A program made the translations under genes and the position numbers. From the NCBI GenBank assembly GCA_036752345.1, contig DAIOSV010000002.1, positions 1 to 64,000 of the forward strand: a stretch of DNA of 64,000 bases, given 5' to 3'. Positions 27,408-40,900 of the stretch are shown here, piece after piece (positions within the stretch are counted from its first letter, which is position 1; each line of letters opens with the position of its first letter). The notes under the pieces were generated by a model that was given only the letters and a program-made list of their open reading frames with translations, ran no database searches and had not been told where the DNA came from. This stretch comes from UBA1715 sp036752345. GTDB lineage: Bacteria; Bacteroidota; Bacteroidia; Bacteroidales; UBA1715.

Positions 27408-28577
27408 TTATCTCAAGAATTTCTCGTTCGGGTGAGGTATAGCAGAACGTCTCTTCGTTGCTCCCTTGATTGCCAAATCGTGAATTTCAAAACTCAAAGT
27501 AACTTCATGAGTACCACCGGTTGATAGTCCGGCATTTGAAATAGTCATATCATAGCTATACAAGAATTGGTACAATTGTTTTTTGTCTTTCGAGTATTTA
27601 ATGTATCCAACAGTAAGAATAAGAGCATCGAAACTTTTAGCTTTTATACTATTAGCAATTTCCTTCAAAGATTCTTTTTTGTAGTATTGTTTACGACACC
27701 AAACTCCTAAATAGAGAGAAGACATAAATGATACTTTTGAAGGAATTGTTGCATTCATACCGAAAGTAAGTGTTTTTGCACCAGATTCAGAACCTTTAAA
27801 CCATTGGTTTGATTCTGCTTGGTTTTCAAATATGAAGCCAGGGCAAAGTAAGAAATATCTGTTGTGGAAACCTTGACGGTTAATTCTAAATTGCATATAA
27901 CCGTGTGCTGTAAATTTCATAGGAAGAGGAGCTTCTTGACCATCGTCCAACCATGACATATCTGGTTGTGATAAGTGGTGGAATGCTACACCAAAAATAC
28001 CGGTAGCTAAATATTTTACTGGAGTTTGGCGAATGTTGAACTGTACTGCAGTACCTGCATTGTAATCTAAAACACCTAGACTTCCGTGGTCTTCACCTTC
28101 TGGTAATTGAAATTCTGTTTCATATATTGCACCAAAACGAGGGTCTAATTGATCAGTAAAAGTCATGTCTCTATAGTCCAAACTCTTGTGGATGTATTGT
28201 GCTCCGGCACCAATTTGGAACATAAGATCAGGAAGAACACGGATTTGTTTAGCGTATGCTAAACCACCTTGAAATGTGCTTAAATAATTTTCACCTTGCG
28301 TGTTTCTTGTTAGGAAAGCTCCAATACCACCTTGTGCAAATTTATTATCATAGTAATCGAAGCAAACGCTTTGTGTTCCCCATTCTCCTGGGACACTCGT
28401 CCACAAGTGACGATCGGTGATTGTTCCTCTCAAGCCGGGATTTATACCGGTCATCGCAGGATTGTAATATGTCTCCTTCAAATAGAACTGAGAATAGTTA
28501 GGATCTTGCGCTTGTACCACATTTGCAAAAAGCAAAGATGAAATTACAGCAATAATAGAAATGTAAATTTTTTTCAT
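27408..28577 (-). CDS. PorP/SprF family type IX secretion outer-membrane protein
   Basis: A 389-residue exported protein with a signal peptide ending VQAQ. It opens with the family hallmark DPNYSQFYLKETYYNPAMTG, followed by alternating short amphipathic strands as in an outer-membrane barrel. PorP/SprF proteins belong to or assist the T9SS, and SprF-type members are needed for secretion of particular partner proteins carrying type B sorting domains. Here the gene is divergent from, and only 343 bp away from, a giant gene whose product ends in a type B domain. A cognate pair is therefore likely. It is monocistronic with its own terminator and promoter. Confidence 0.88.
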   Translation of the reverse strand: MKKIYISIIAVISSLLFANVVQAQDPNYSQFYLKETYYNPAMTGINPGLRGTITDRHLWTSVPGEWGTQSVCFDYYDNKFAQGGIGAFLTRNTQGENYLSTFQGGLAYAKQIRVLPDLMFQIGAGAQYIHKSLDYRDMTFTDQLDPRFGAIYETEFQLPEGEDHGSLGVLDYNAGTAVQFNIRQTPVKYLATGIFGVAFHHLSQPDMSWLDDGQEAPLPMKFTAHGYMQFRINRQGFHNRYFLLCPGFIFENQAESNQWFKGSESGAKTLTFGMNATIPSKVSFMSSLYLGVWCRKQYYKKESLKEIANSIKAKSFDALILTVGYIKYSKDKKQLYQFLYSYDMTISNAGLSTGGTHEVTLSFEIHDLAIKGATKRRSAIPHPNEKFLR

Positions 28578-28647
28578 TGTTTCCTATTCTTATCGTTTTC
28601 CAAACAAAATTGTTATCCCTGCCTTTTTTTGACATTAGGCAGTTGTG

Positions 28648-28655
28648 CAAATATA
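28648..28655 (-). promoter_or_regulatory. -7 element of porP-like gene
   Basis: The minus strand reads TATATTTG, an exact TAnnTTTG match, 70 bp upstream of the ATG at 28577. No good -33 box is seen. Confidence 0.5.
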
Positions 28656-28840
28656 TGAAAAAAAACAAAGATTGCTTGAATTCGTCTGTTTTTTTTGCAA
28701 TAAAACGGAAAATCTAATTTGTTCCTTCAAACAAATTAATGCATTTCGTTGAATTTGAACAAATTGTTATGTTTAGCGAAAGTTTTCATTTTTTTTGAAA
28801 CGTTTTTAAAATTCTGATAGTCTATACTATATGTTTTTTG

Positions 28841-28848
28841 TATTTTTG
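28841..28848 (+). promoter_or_regulatory. -7 element of giant GH8/Ig gene
   Basis: TATTTTTG, an exact TAnnTTTG match, 72 bp before the ATG at 28921. The resulting leader of about 65 nt would contain the hairpin at 28863-28894. Confidence 0.5.
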
Positions 28849-28862
28849 TTTGATTTTAAATT

Positions 28863-28894
28863 GGGCAAATGTGTTGTGTAAGGTTTGTTTGCCC
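28863..28894 (+). promoter_or_regulatory. leader hairpin upstream of giant gene
   Basis: GGGCAAA (28863-28869) pairs with TTTGCCC (28888-28894), loop 18 nt, followed by TTTAATTAC. It lies between the predicted transcription start and the ATG. The short T run makes it a weak terminator; it may act as an attenuator or stabilise the long mRNA. Confidence 0.4.
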
Positions 28895-28920
28895 TTTAAT
28901 TACTTCAAAAAAATTCTCTT

Positions 28921-31900
28921 ATGAAAAGAACTTTTATGCGTTTAATTGTATTGATGTTTGTATCATTGTTTGGGGCATTGCATGGTATAGCGCAAACATA
29001 CGACCCTTCGGTGTTCATTGACATCAATATCAATTCAGGAAATCCATCATACCCATATCCGCAATTTGAAGAATATAAGGGTGGAGGTAAATCTCTCGCA
29101 AAATATAATGCCGAAGGTGTTACGCATGCCGATATGGAAAAAGCTGGTCGCGAGGCATACGAAATTATGATGCACCGTTGTCGCTATGAGGGCACATATT
29201 GTGGTGTAAAATATATTTCGTTCAACAGGGATGATGTTCCCCATAACTATGGAACCTTCGTCTCTGAAGGTGATGGCTATGCTTTGCTTGCTGCCGCCAT
29301 TTTTGCTGATCAAAAGACATTTAACGGATTATATATGTGGATACATGATATTCGTTTTGCTGGTGTGAAACGTTTTAGAGATGGCAACACGAGAGGTACC
29401 ACATCAAACGATTATGCCGGTCCATATATGGCAGCGTGGAAAGATAAAACGTTTGATGCAGCGTATGGTTCAGATAGTCACTCCGCAACCGATGGAGATA
29501 TGGATATTGCTATGGCAATGCTTATAGCATACAAGCAATGGGGAGAGTGGATGATGCAGGACGGAGTGGTCGTTAAAGATTGCAGCGGTAACCCGATATC
29601 ATTGAAGTATGAAACTCAGCGTGTTGTGGGTGCCTTAGTTGATACGATTCCGCAGATAGATCCTGGAAGTCATCAGGTAACCGGTTATTTATGCGGTGAC
29701 ATCGGTATTGATGGGTATCAAAAACGTGGAAATTCATGGGGAGAATTAACCCGTTGGCGTTTTACTACGCAAGGTCAGGCTGCATATCCCGGAGCAAACG
29801 GACCATACAACGGCGGGCCGAATTTGTATAGTATATATGGAGGAAACTATATTGATTACGATGCACCTTCATATTTTGAGGAATTCTGGCGTTGGTTGAA
29901 AAACGGTGATGGTGTTGATGCAAAAAATAGTGCCGTTGCACCGTGGGAAATACATCAGTTCAAGCGAGCCGCCGCCTCTGGTAACTGGCTTAATAAACAG
30001 GCCTATAATCAGGGATTGTATGCTTCAATTGGAAATGTATCAGTTGGTGATTATGGCGCAAATCCGACATTTGGCGTGTATGTAGATGGAGAGGATTTTC
30101 GTTATGCATGGCGACATGTACTTGATTATTTGTGGCATGGACATGCTAATTATGATTGGGATCCGTCAACACACCAAGTTATAGCAGGAACAAATACTTC
30201 TGAATACGACATGGGTGTGCGTCATGCTTCATTGTTAAAAAGTCCATCAAATTCAGGATCGCAGATATGTAGCAAATTAGGAGCATCGCCTGATGCCGGT
30301 CAACCTTCGTGGTTTGGTGTTTCTCAAATACCACAGCAATGGACTCCAACTGGTGGAATAACATCAGCATATCATACGAACTATTCTGTAGGATCAGGAT
30401 CGGTAGCTGCTGTAGCTTCAGAAGATTTGGAATTGTTGGGCGACATTTATCGTCAGTGTGAAGTAACATGGGACGGCAACAATACAAATGTAACGTACGA
30501 TTCTGAAGAACGCTATATAGGAAGCACACCGAAATATTTTCACGGTTGGTTTAGAACCCTTGGAATGTTGGTGTGCTCAGGTAATCTTGCTGCGCCGGAA
30601 GATATGTATCCTAAGGCAAATATGAAAGTGTATATGTCGGTTGACAAAACATATGCATATCAAGGAGATAAAGTAAAATATACAGTTCAATATAGAAACT
30701 ATGGAAGTTTGGCAGCCGAGGGAGTAAAAATACAAACGCCATTGGATGAGGATTACACATTCGTTAGTGCAACGGACGGAGGTGTTTATGATGCTGCAAC
30801 GCATACAGTAACTTGGAATATAGGCACTGTAAGCGGTTTCAAAACTGGTGGTTTGAATGCAACGCAAGATTCTGTCGGTTTTACTGTTAGAATTACAAGT
30901 TTGGCTAATTCAAGGGTGTGCGAAACGAGTACCATAACGGGAAATAATTTCGATGAATGGGTTAGCAACGAATATCCGAACCATGCCACCTATACTATGG
31001 AGCGCAACTGCGTTGATATATTGGCAAACAGATCATTGTTAATTAATAAAGAAGCAAATAGAAACGAATTAAATCCCGGCGATGTCGTAACATTTACCGT
31101 TGATTTTGAAAATAAATCAACTGAAGATTCATGGATGAATGGTGGTCGCGACAATGTGCGCTTGTCGTATGGAAACTATTATATGTCGGGTAATGCGTAT
31201 AAATTTTATCAATACTATAGATTCTGGAACGATGCAAGTGAAGCCTACATTAATTTGAGCAATTATAGGGTTTCGTACTTTATGTACGATGCGGCTGCAG
31301 TAGGTTTGTACGATGCGTCAACAAACCCGACAGGCTGGTCGTTTACGCTTGATAACGGAAACGATATGGCAAAATACGGATGGATGCCCGATGGCTCGGA
31401 GACTAAATTTACATACCAAAAAATTCCGCAAGGTGAGGACGAAAACGGAAAATGGAATCAACGTTTGATGATTCAGTTCCCGGGGGCATTAATGGCTCCG
31501 TCAACTCATGTATATGATAAATTGAATAATTCCTATTTGATTCACAAAGGTGGGTATGGTCCTTGTTTCTTCCGTACGGCACTTGCTTCAATGCCTAATA
31601 CCGATTTGACAACCCGTGTGCAAGACGATTGGTCATTTTCAACTGCCGTAACAGGTACAACACTTGATGGTCAGACAGAAACGTTTGTTTTAGTTTCACC
31701 ATGTTGGGCTGATTATGACGATTTAGGGTATGAAATCAATAATTATTCTCGTCACGTTTGCAATCCTACTTCGTTGGATAATTACGACCGCGTTTTGGTT
31801 GAAGAATTTGATGGTTATACGTGGCGTCGTATTCAGGGACGTGGTCCGCTTCCAGGTAAAGAGGCATACAACGTTACCATAGTTGATACTATTCCTTTGG

Positions 31901-34900
31901 AATTAGAATGGAAAGAATTTGTTGATAGCAAAGGTTTAGGTGTAAATGCAACATATACAGCAGCTCCATCAGGTGCATCCTATTCTGGTATTGTAAAATG
32001 GACTGTGCCTGAAATGTTGGTAGGAGAAAAAGATAAATTCGTGTACACCTGTGTGGCAAAAGATTTAGGTTGCCCAAGTGCACCCGATGCTACATATATT
32101 AATGCAGCATGGATTTATTCTGACACTGATTCTCCCGATTCTTCAGCGGTGTCACTTACAACAACATGCACCGAATTGCCTCCATATATAGAACCGCAAA
32201 ATTCATTGTTCAAAATCGCAAGTGTGGAATCAGCGAGCGTTGGAGATGTCATTAATTATGAATTGAAGTACAAAAACACAACGGGTTCGCACGTTGAGCC
32301 AAGTTGTGCTTCGTCTGTTGATTGGCAAACATTTGAAGGGAAGAATATGCCGGAAATTTCTGCGTCGGGTATTAAATTAAATGCGTTGAACAGCGGAGCA
32401 GTATTCTTCGGTGCAAAAAATTCGTATGGCGTAAACGGCTCGGCTACAATAACTTTTGCTAACCCTTCCAACAATCAGGAAACGTACGTCGTTTTCCGTT
32501 ATGAGAGTGGTGTTCCGGGAACTGCAAGTTTCAAAGGAATTGCTATGAAGATTATTATTAATAATGACGGGAACAATAACTTCGGCTATTTCTTATATAA
32601 TAACGGAACGTTGGTTGAATCTGCTTCGGGTTGGGCTAATGCACTTCAATTTAAAGGGAGTACAACGGCTCCGGTCTTGAAGTTCGTTTTAAACGAAGAT
32701 CATTTGTATTTGTATATCAACGACATGGAAAGTGTTTTGAAAGATTGGTCTGGACTTACTACATCGCCGGGATATACTGGTTTTTATGTGTCAAGTAACG
32801 GAAACAGCAACACCTATGTAACTGCCTTTGAATCTGATTTTGACTATGCTTTCGATGTTAAACTGTTCGATCAGATACCTAATGAACTTACAGACATTAC
32901 AAATATTTCGGGAAGCGGAATATACAACGCTGGAACACAGAAAATTACGTGGCCGGTAGTTGCAGGTCCGGTTGCTCCAAATGCTGAAATTTCATACACA
33001 TTCGATGCGAAAGTATATTCATGCAATAGTTATATAAATAATTATGGTATGGCAAAGGTATACGGACAAGACACATTGAAGGTTGTAAATTCCATAAAAT
33101 GTGGAACAACGGTTTGTCCTGATCCTCCTACAGTTACGTCACCTCTTACTTTGTGTAAAGATGCAACTGCATCTGCTCTTACTGCTGTTGGTAAAAATTT
33201 GAAATGGTATACTACTGAAACGAATGGAACTCCATCATCATCAATAACACCATCAACAACTACGGTAGGTAAAACAACGTATTATGTATCGCAAACTGAT
33301 GGTTGTGAAAGTCAGCGTACTCCACTTGTGGTTGACGTTATAGAAACAGAAGCTCCACAAGTAGTGACGCCGGTTTCATTGTGCTTGAATGCACCAACTA
33401 CCGCATTAACAGCTACCGGAACGGATTTAACGTGGTATAATAGTTCAAAAGTTGAATTAACCGGAGCGCCAACTCCTGATGCTTCGCAAGAAGGCGATGT
33501 TTCTTATTATGTAACGCAAACATTGAATAACTGTGAAAGTGAAATGGCAGAAATCGTAGTTTCTGTCGGTGCGCTTGCAAAACCAACGGTACAAGATGTT
33601 AGTTACTGTCAAGGTGCAACAGCAACAGCGTTGACTGCCACAGCCAGTGGTACTTTGGTTTGGTATGAATCCGGAACTGCAACAACAGCGTTGGCATCAG
33701 CTCCAATTCCTTCAACTACAGTGGAGGGAACAACTTCTTATTTCGTATCGCAAACGTCGGGAGATTGTGAAAGCGATAGAGCTGAAATAAAAGTAACGAT
33801 TAAACCGAGCCCGGTAAGTACAATTTCTGCAACAAAAGACAGCTATTGTGGTACAACATCAACAATCGTTTTGTCTTTGACTTCAGCCGTTGATTTAACG
33901 ATTGCAACGTATTCTTGGGAAAAAGATGCAACAGCTACAGCAACAACTGCTACCGTAATCGCTGCGACTAAGGGTGAATATGTTTGCGTCGTAACTCTTG
34001 ACGGTTGTGAATATACCACGCCAGCAAAAACAATTACGGAAAATGCTTCTCCGAAATACACAATTACCGGAGCTGGTTCATATTGTCCTGAATCAACTTC
34101 AAAAGCTGATGTCGTGATTACGTTTACCGCTGGAACGGCTCCTTATACATTTAGTGAGGCTATAACCGGTGCGGGAACTTCTGCAACAACAACATACACT
34201 ATNNNNNNNNNNNNNNNNNNNNNNNNNNNNNNNNNNNNNNNNNNNNNNNNNNNNNNNNNNNNNNNNNNNNNNNNNNNNNNNNNNNNNNNNNNNNNNNNNN
34301 NNGTTACTTCTACATCTACCTCATTTACCTATGCATGGTCTGGTGATGGAAGTAGCAAATTGAATAGTACATCATTAGAATCGGTTACATTTAATGCTAC
34401 CGCTTTGACAAATACAGACTATACATTGAATGTGCAAGTTGTAGACAAAAACTCAACCTGTAGTGGTTCTGCGTCAACAAAAGTTACGGTATATGCATTG
34501 CCAACAGCACAATTGACAACGACTCAGAATTATGTTTGTAGTGATGCAGATATTACAGTAAGTGCAAACGTAAGTGATGATGGCTCTGGTACTGGTGTAT
34601 GGACAAATGCCACGGAAGTTTCGGAATTGACAGCAACCGTTGACGGAAGTTCATATAGTGCAGGAGTAAACACCGTTTCGTATGTATATACCGATGCTCA
34701 TTCTTGTAGCTCAGCAGTGGTGACAAAAGACATCACAGTTGTAGCAAAACCTGTTGCTCCAACTCCTACAACTATTTCATATTGCTTAAATGCAACAGCA
34801 CAACCATTAGCAATAGCTGGTTATTCAAATTTATTATGGTATGGAACAAGTAAAACGAATACCCCAACAACGACAGCTCCAACGCCGTTAACAAACACCG

Positions 34901-37900
34901 AAGGTAATACAATATATTATGTAAGTCAGGTAGTTGACCAATGCGAAAGTGATATTGCCGAGGTTACTGTTATTGTAAAGAGTAAACTTGAACCACAAAT
35001 AAATCTCAGCAAAGCGGAAGTATGTGCCGGTACGGCAATAAATATTTCATTATCGCAAGGATATGTAAAACAAACATGGTCGGGAACCGCTGCTAGTTAT
35101 CTGAATTCAACAACAATGGCTGCACCGGAATTCCTTGCAACAGCACCGGCCGGTCCGTACACATTGACAGTAGATGTAGAAGACGCAAGTTCTTGTACTG
35201 GAACGGCAAGTGTTCCTATTCAAGTCAATGAAGTTCCTGTAGTCACTATATCAGCCGATGATGTTACTCATTGTGTCTCGGTTACTGATGCTCAAACTAT
35301 TACAGCAAAAATTACTCCGTCAACGCTCACGGGAACGCATACGTGGACAAATGTTTCTTCTACTTCGTCAACAGCATCATTTGTTCCAAGTAGCAAGACC
35401 CCGGACGATTATAAAATTACGTATCAGTTTACTAGTGATGACAATTGTCCGTCAAATGTTGATTCATTAATAATGACGGTCTACGCATTACCTTCAATTA
35501 CAATTACACCAAGCAAAACTGATGTTTGTAAGAGTGGAATTAATTCTTCTGACATAACAATGAGTCCTTCACAAACTGTAGGAAATTTTGTGTATTCTGT
35601 AGATAATGGCGGAACAATTGCCTCTAATGGAACATTCTCTCCTGCAAGTAATGCAGCGGGAGATTACATTGTTACATTAACATACACCGATGCAAATAGT
35701 TGTACTTCCAAAGCAATTGCAGATGTGTCAATTCATGCATTGCCTACAGTAGTATTTGATGCTTCAAATCCTGATTCGGCTTGCTACACCAAAGCCGGAT
35801 TTGATTTGTTGATAAATTGCACCAACGAAGATGGTCTTGTTGAAACAAAAACAACTTCATTAAATCCTTCAACGTCAAGTGTCGGAACAAAGACTATTAC
35901 GTATTCGTATACTGATGTAAATGGTTGTGCAAATTCTGCAGATTATCCTATTACAGTGTATAAAGTTGCAACGCCAACAATTGATGCTCCAAATCCAAAA
36001 ACGGTAACGATAGACGAATATGGAACCTTGCTTGATGTTGCATCAGTTTCTGCTACTGCAACTACTGCGGGAGATGGAATAGTATGGCAAACCAGTGGCG
36101 GAACGCAATTGGGCACAGGTGCGTCATATACATCGCCAGAAACTTTACAAGGAACGTATTATTATTATGCAAAAGAAACTCGCATGGTTGATGGAACTGC
36201 TTGTTACAGTGAATCAGCAAAAGCCACATTGGTTTTATCTAATTGTCCTGCAAAATCACCGATAGCGACAGACACAATTCTTTGTGTTGGCACCGATGGC
36301 ACCATTGCGTTAAATGCTTCTTTTGCAGGAACTTCTACAAGCAAATCTCTTGCATGGTTCTCTGATGAGTCTCTTGCTAGCAAATTGATTGATGGAAATT
36401 CATATTCAACTACGGTTTCTACAACTGCTGCAACAACATATACATATTATGTAGCGGAATATGATGAAACCGGATCTTGCTGGTCTAGTCCAACTATTGT
36501 AACAGCGAGTGTAAAAGAAAATCCAACAGTTGCAATAGATGATATTGCAACTCTTTGCTATGCTTCAAAAACATATACAGCAGTAGGAAAAATCAATGGT
36601 GTTGCTTCTACAGCAGGAACATGGTCTATAGCGAGCGATCCTGCGGCAATCAATAGCACAACAGGTGTCATTAATACCCAGTATTGGGGTGAAAATGATG
36701 GTTCGTACATGGTAACGTATGCATACACAGATGAAAATAATTGTTCAAACTCAGCATCAAAACCATTCACGGTTGAATTTCCAACGGTTCCAACGTCAGA
36801 TGGTTTTGTTGGTTTGACTGCTAATCCGCAACCGGTTGTTGTTACTGCGCAAGCTTCTTCGTTAGAAACGAGTGCTGTTGTAAAATGGTACGAAACCGCA
36901 TCGTCAACAACTATTCTTGAAACTGCAAATTCATTTGCAACAGGTAATGATCCTGCAACGGTTCAAACCGTTATCTATTATTTGTCACAAACGGTAAATG
37001 GTTGTGAAAGTGAGCGCGGAACGTCGGTTGTAAAAATAGTCGATTGTCCGTTCTTGAAACCTACGGTAACTCCGGCGACAGCTTGTCAGAATGCTACTAC
37101 ATTGAGTGACTTGTCTGCATCATTACCTTCAACAACAACTGTTGCTGCTGATTCATGGGCTTGGTTTGATGCCGACAAAAATCCGTTGTACAATGGACCG
37201 GAAACCTCATATGCTTCAGGTGTTTCTACTGCTATGGCAGCAGTTACAACGTTCTATGTAGCATATCTTGCAACTGATGCAGGTACCGGTCAACAATGTT
37301 TGAGTGACAAGGCAGCTGTTACCGTTACTATCCATAAATTACCAACAGTCGCAATCAACGATCCTGGACGCACATTGTGTTATGCCGAAGGTGATGTTCA
37401 GTTGACGGCAACGGTTAATGGAACCGCAAACAATACCGGCAATTGGTCGGTAACTGGCCAGACTTCTGCTATCTCTTCATTGGGTGTGTTCAATACCAAA
37501 TTTAATAGCACTACCGATGGCGATTACACTGTGGTTTATTCTTATACAGATGCAAATAATTGTACTTCACAAGATGATTTGGCGGTAAGTGTAGAATATC
37601 CTGAAGTTCCTTCTGTTGCTAATTATAATGGATTAATTACAAACCCGATTCCGGTAGTTTTGACTGCCGAAAATATTGAAACTTCTGCAACAGTTAATTG
37701 GTACTCGGCAGGAACATCCAAACAAACAACCGTAAATACGTGGACAACTCCTGATGATCCCGCAGTTGCGCATGTTTCTACCTATTCTATTTCTCAGACT
37801 AGCAAAGGTTGTGAGAGTCAGAAAACAACAAGTACGGTAACAATCAGTAATTGTCCGTTCAAAGAAGCTGATGTTTCAAGTGTTGAAATTTGTCAAGGAG

Positions 37901-40900
37901 AATCTGGCTTACAAGACTTATCTGCAAAATTGCCTTCAACAACAACAGTAGCTGCTGACAAATGGATTTGGTATGATGCTATAGGGAATGAATTGCAAAA
38001 TAGTGCATCAGCAACATACGCACCTTCTGTAACAACCGCAAACGCAGGCACTACAACCTATCAGGTGTCATATGTTGCTACCGATCCGTCAACGTTAATT
38101 GCTTGTACATCTCCAAAAGTAAAAGTTACGGTAACGGTAAATCCAAAACCGGTAATAACTTTGCCAGCCGGAAATAAAACACTCGTTTGTTATGACGGAG
38201 GCGATGTGCTTTGGAATGTTACTGTAGACTATCATACAAATGGCGCGGGTAGTGGAGTTTGGAAGGTTGACGATGTTGAAAACAATGGAATGAGTTCTGC
38301 CGGAGTTTTCAATCCAACTACATTCGGAAAAGTATCACATACATATAGCGTTTCGTATACCTACACCGATGGAAAAACATGCACGAGCACCGAAAAGAAA
38401 GATTTGACCGTACAATACACACCGGTTCCGGCTGTTACTGGTCATTCTTCATTAGTCGAAGACAATGCAATGGTATCTGTTTCTGCAACGCCAACTGATG
38501 CATCTGCTACAATTTCTTGGTACAATGCTACAGGCACAAAATTGTCAAGCAATAATCCATATGAAACCGGTGATCCAGGAAATGTGGTAACAAACAAATC
38601 ATATTTTGCTACGCAAACTATCAATACTTGTCAAAGTGAGAAGGCAGAAGCAAAAGTTTCTATCATCAATTGCCCAGTGCCGAAACCGATAGTTGTGCAA
38701 CCTGCTGCAATTTGTAACTACGATAATGCTCCGGAATTGACAGCAACACTTGGTACATGGACTTCCGGCACACGTCCTACGGCAACAACTCCGGAAGTAT
38801 TTAATTTCTATGATGTAGAATTCGGTGGAACTCCGCTTTCAAGCAGTGCAACCGGAGTATTTACCCCAACAATTGACCATACAAAAGCAGCAACGTATAC
38901 GTATTATGTAGGAGAATACAACGAGAATGTTCTTCCTTCTGCGTGTGAAGGTAAACGTGCAAAAATTACGTTAAAGGTTATGAAACCTGCAAAACCAGGT
39001 GTGTCAATTGGGAAAGATAATGTTTGCCAAGGTCAAACTAATCCACAATGTTTTGCGGTAGGTGATGGCTCTATACAATGGTATGAAAATAGTCCATCAT
39101 ATCCTGCCGGAACACCAGACCAGGTAAGCACATCGTTTATCCCAGCAGCAACAGGAGTTGGAGAACACTACGTTTGGGCAACGCAAACTATTGATGGCTG
39201 TTTGTCAGAATCTGATTCGGTATTGTTTACCATAAAAGCTGTACCTGCCGCTCCAACAACAGAAAATGCAACTATTTGTTATGGCGCTCCTAAAGCATCT
39301 GTTTGCGTTCAAGGCAATGTGGGAACCGTAACTTGGTATCCCGATGCAACCGCATCAAATTTCTTGGCAAAAACTTCATGCTATTCTTCATCAGAAACGT
39401 ATGCAGGCGAATATTCATACTATGCAACACAAACAGTTGAAGGTTGCGAAAGTGATAGAACATCTGCAACATATACTATTGTAGAATTGCCTTCAATACC
39501 AATGGTTACAACCGAAAAATATTCTTGTGACTACGATACCGAACACGTCTTGTATGTTGCTGAGAAACCTGGTGTAACAGTAGCGTGGTATTCTTCTTCC
39601 GATACTACGTCATTGTTGGCAACTGGAAATGAATTCACACATCAAATTACTCAAAGTGGTACGGTAACGTATTATGTTCGTCAGATTGCAAATGGATGTG
39701 CAAGTAATTATGTGACAACAAGTTTCACAGTTGTTGCACAACCTAAAACTCCAAAAGTGCAAAACGATGTAGTTTGTTATGGAACTGTAGCATCATTGTC
39801 CACCGATGGTTATACAGATATATGGTATGGAGAATCAACGTTGGAAACAAAAGTTGCTCAGGGCCGAAATTATATGATAGATGAAGCAACAGCAAATCAT
39901 TCATATTATGTTGTTCGTGAGAAAAATGGTTGTCTCAGTGAAACAGCAGAAGCAAAGGTTACGGTTATTCCTGTTCCTGAAGTCACTATTACAGTAGACG
40001 GAGAAGAAACATCGTCGATACAACGTTGCGTTTACGAAGCAGAAAAGCCTATGGTCGCAACTGTTTCTCCAACAATGGGTAATGATGATTATGTGTCTTG
40101 GTACATATTCCCGGGCAACAAGACCGTAGCAAATGATTCGTTGCTTTTGTCTCAGTATGTTCCTGTTACATCTCAAAATACGTCAAATGTAACATACACG
40201 GTTCGTGCGCAATACATGGTTAAAAATGATTTGCATAATTCATATTGCGAAAGTGTAATGGACACCATTAAAGTCTCTACAAGTGCAAAAGCTCGTAAGC
40301 CTATTGTGCTTTCTGATGTGATTTGTCAAGGCGAAGAAATAGAACCAATGTTTGCATTTGGTACGCCAAACGTCACCTGGATTAGTCTTGATGGTATATT
40401 GCCTGTAGAAGCACACGGACAACGTTACGAATTTTCAAAACAGCAAACCGACTTGCCGGTAGGAGATTATTCATTCTTGGTATATGATATGGATATGGTT
40501 ACCGGTTGCCATAGTGATACTGTCACTACTACATTGACATTAGCCCCGGCCGCACAAACAAAGCTATTCGGTTCTGATTCGGTTTGTGTTAATACAACAG
40601 AACTATATTACACACAATACAGCGAAGGAAGTCAATACCATTGGTCGGTTACCGGTGACAATTTGAATTATACGAAAGACCCAAAATCGTCATCAGTTCA
40701 GTATATTGATTGGAGCCATGCTGGAATTGATACTTTGGTCGTCTTTGAACAAACGTGGGCAGGCTGTCAAGGTGCAGATACTATGGTTGTTAAAATTGCC
40801 AATAATCCTCAAGCTCGATTTGTTTGGACATTACCTGGCGACTCCAATGTAATACAACTTACCGACAGTACCGTGCAAGACTCAATTAAAGAATTTACCG

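Larger units (their letters stand above)
28578..28920. other. 343-bp divergent regulatory region
   Basis: AT-rich spacer between the porP-like gene and the giant gene. It holds a -7 element for each direction and a leader hairpin on the plus side, listed separately. No open frame or RNA gene is recognised in it. The two genes could be co-regulated from here. Confidence 0.7.
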
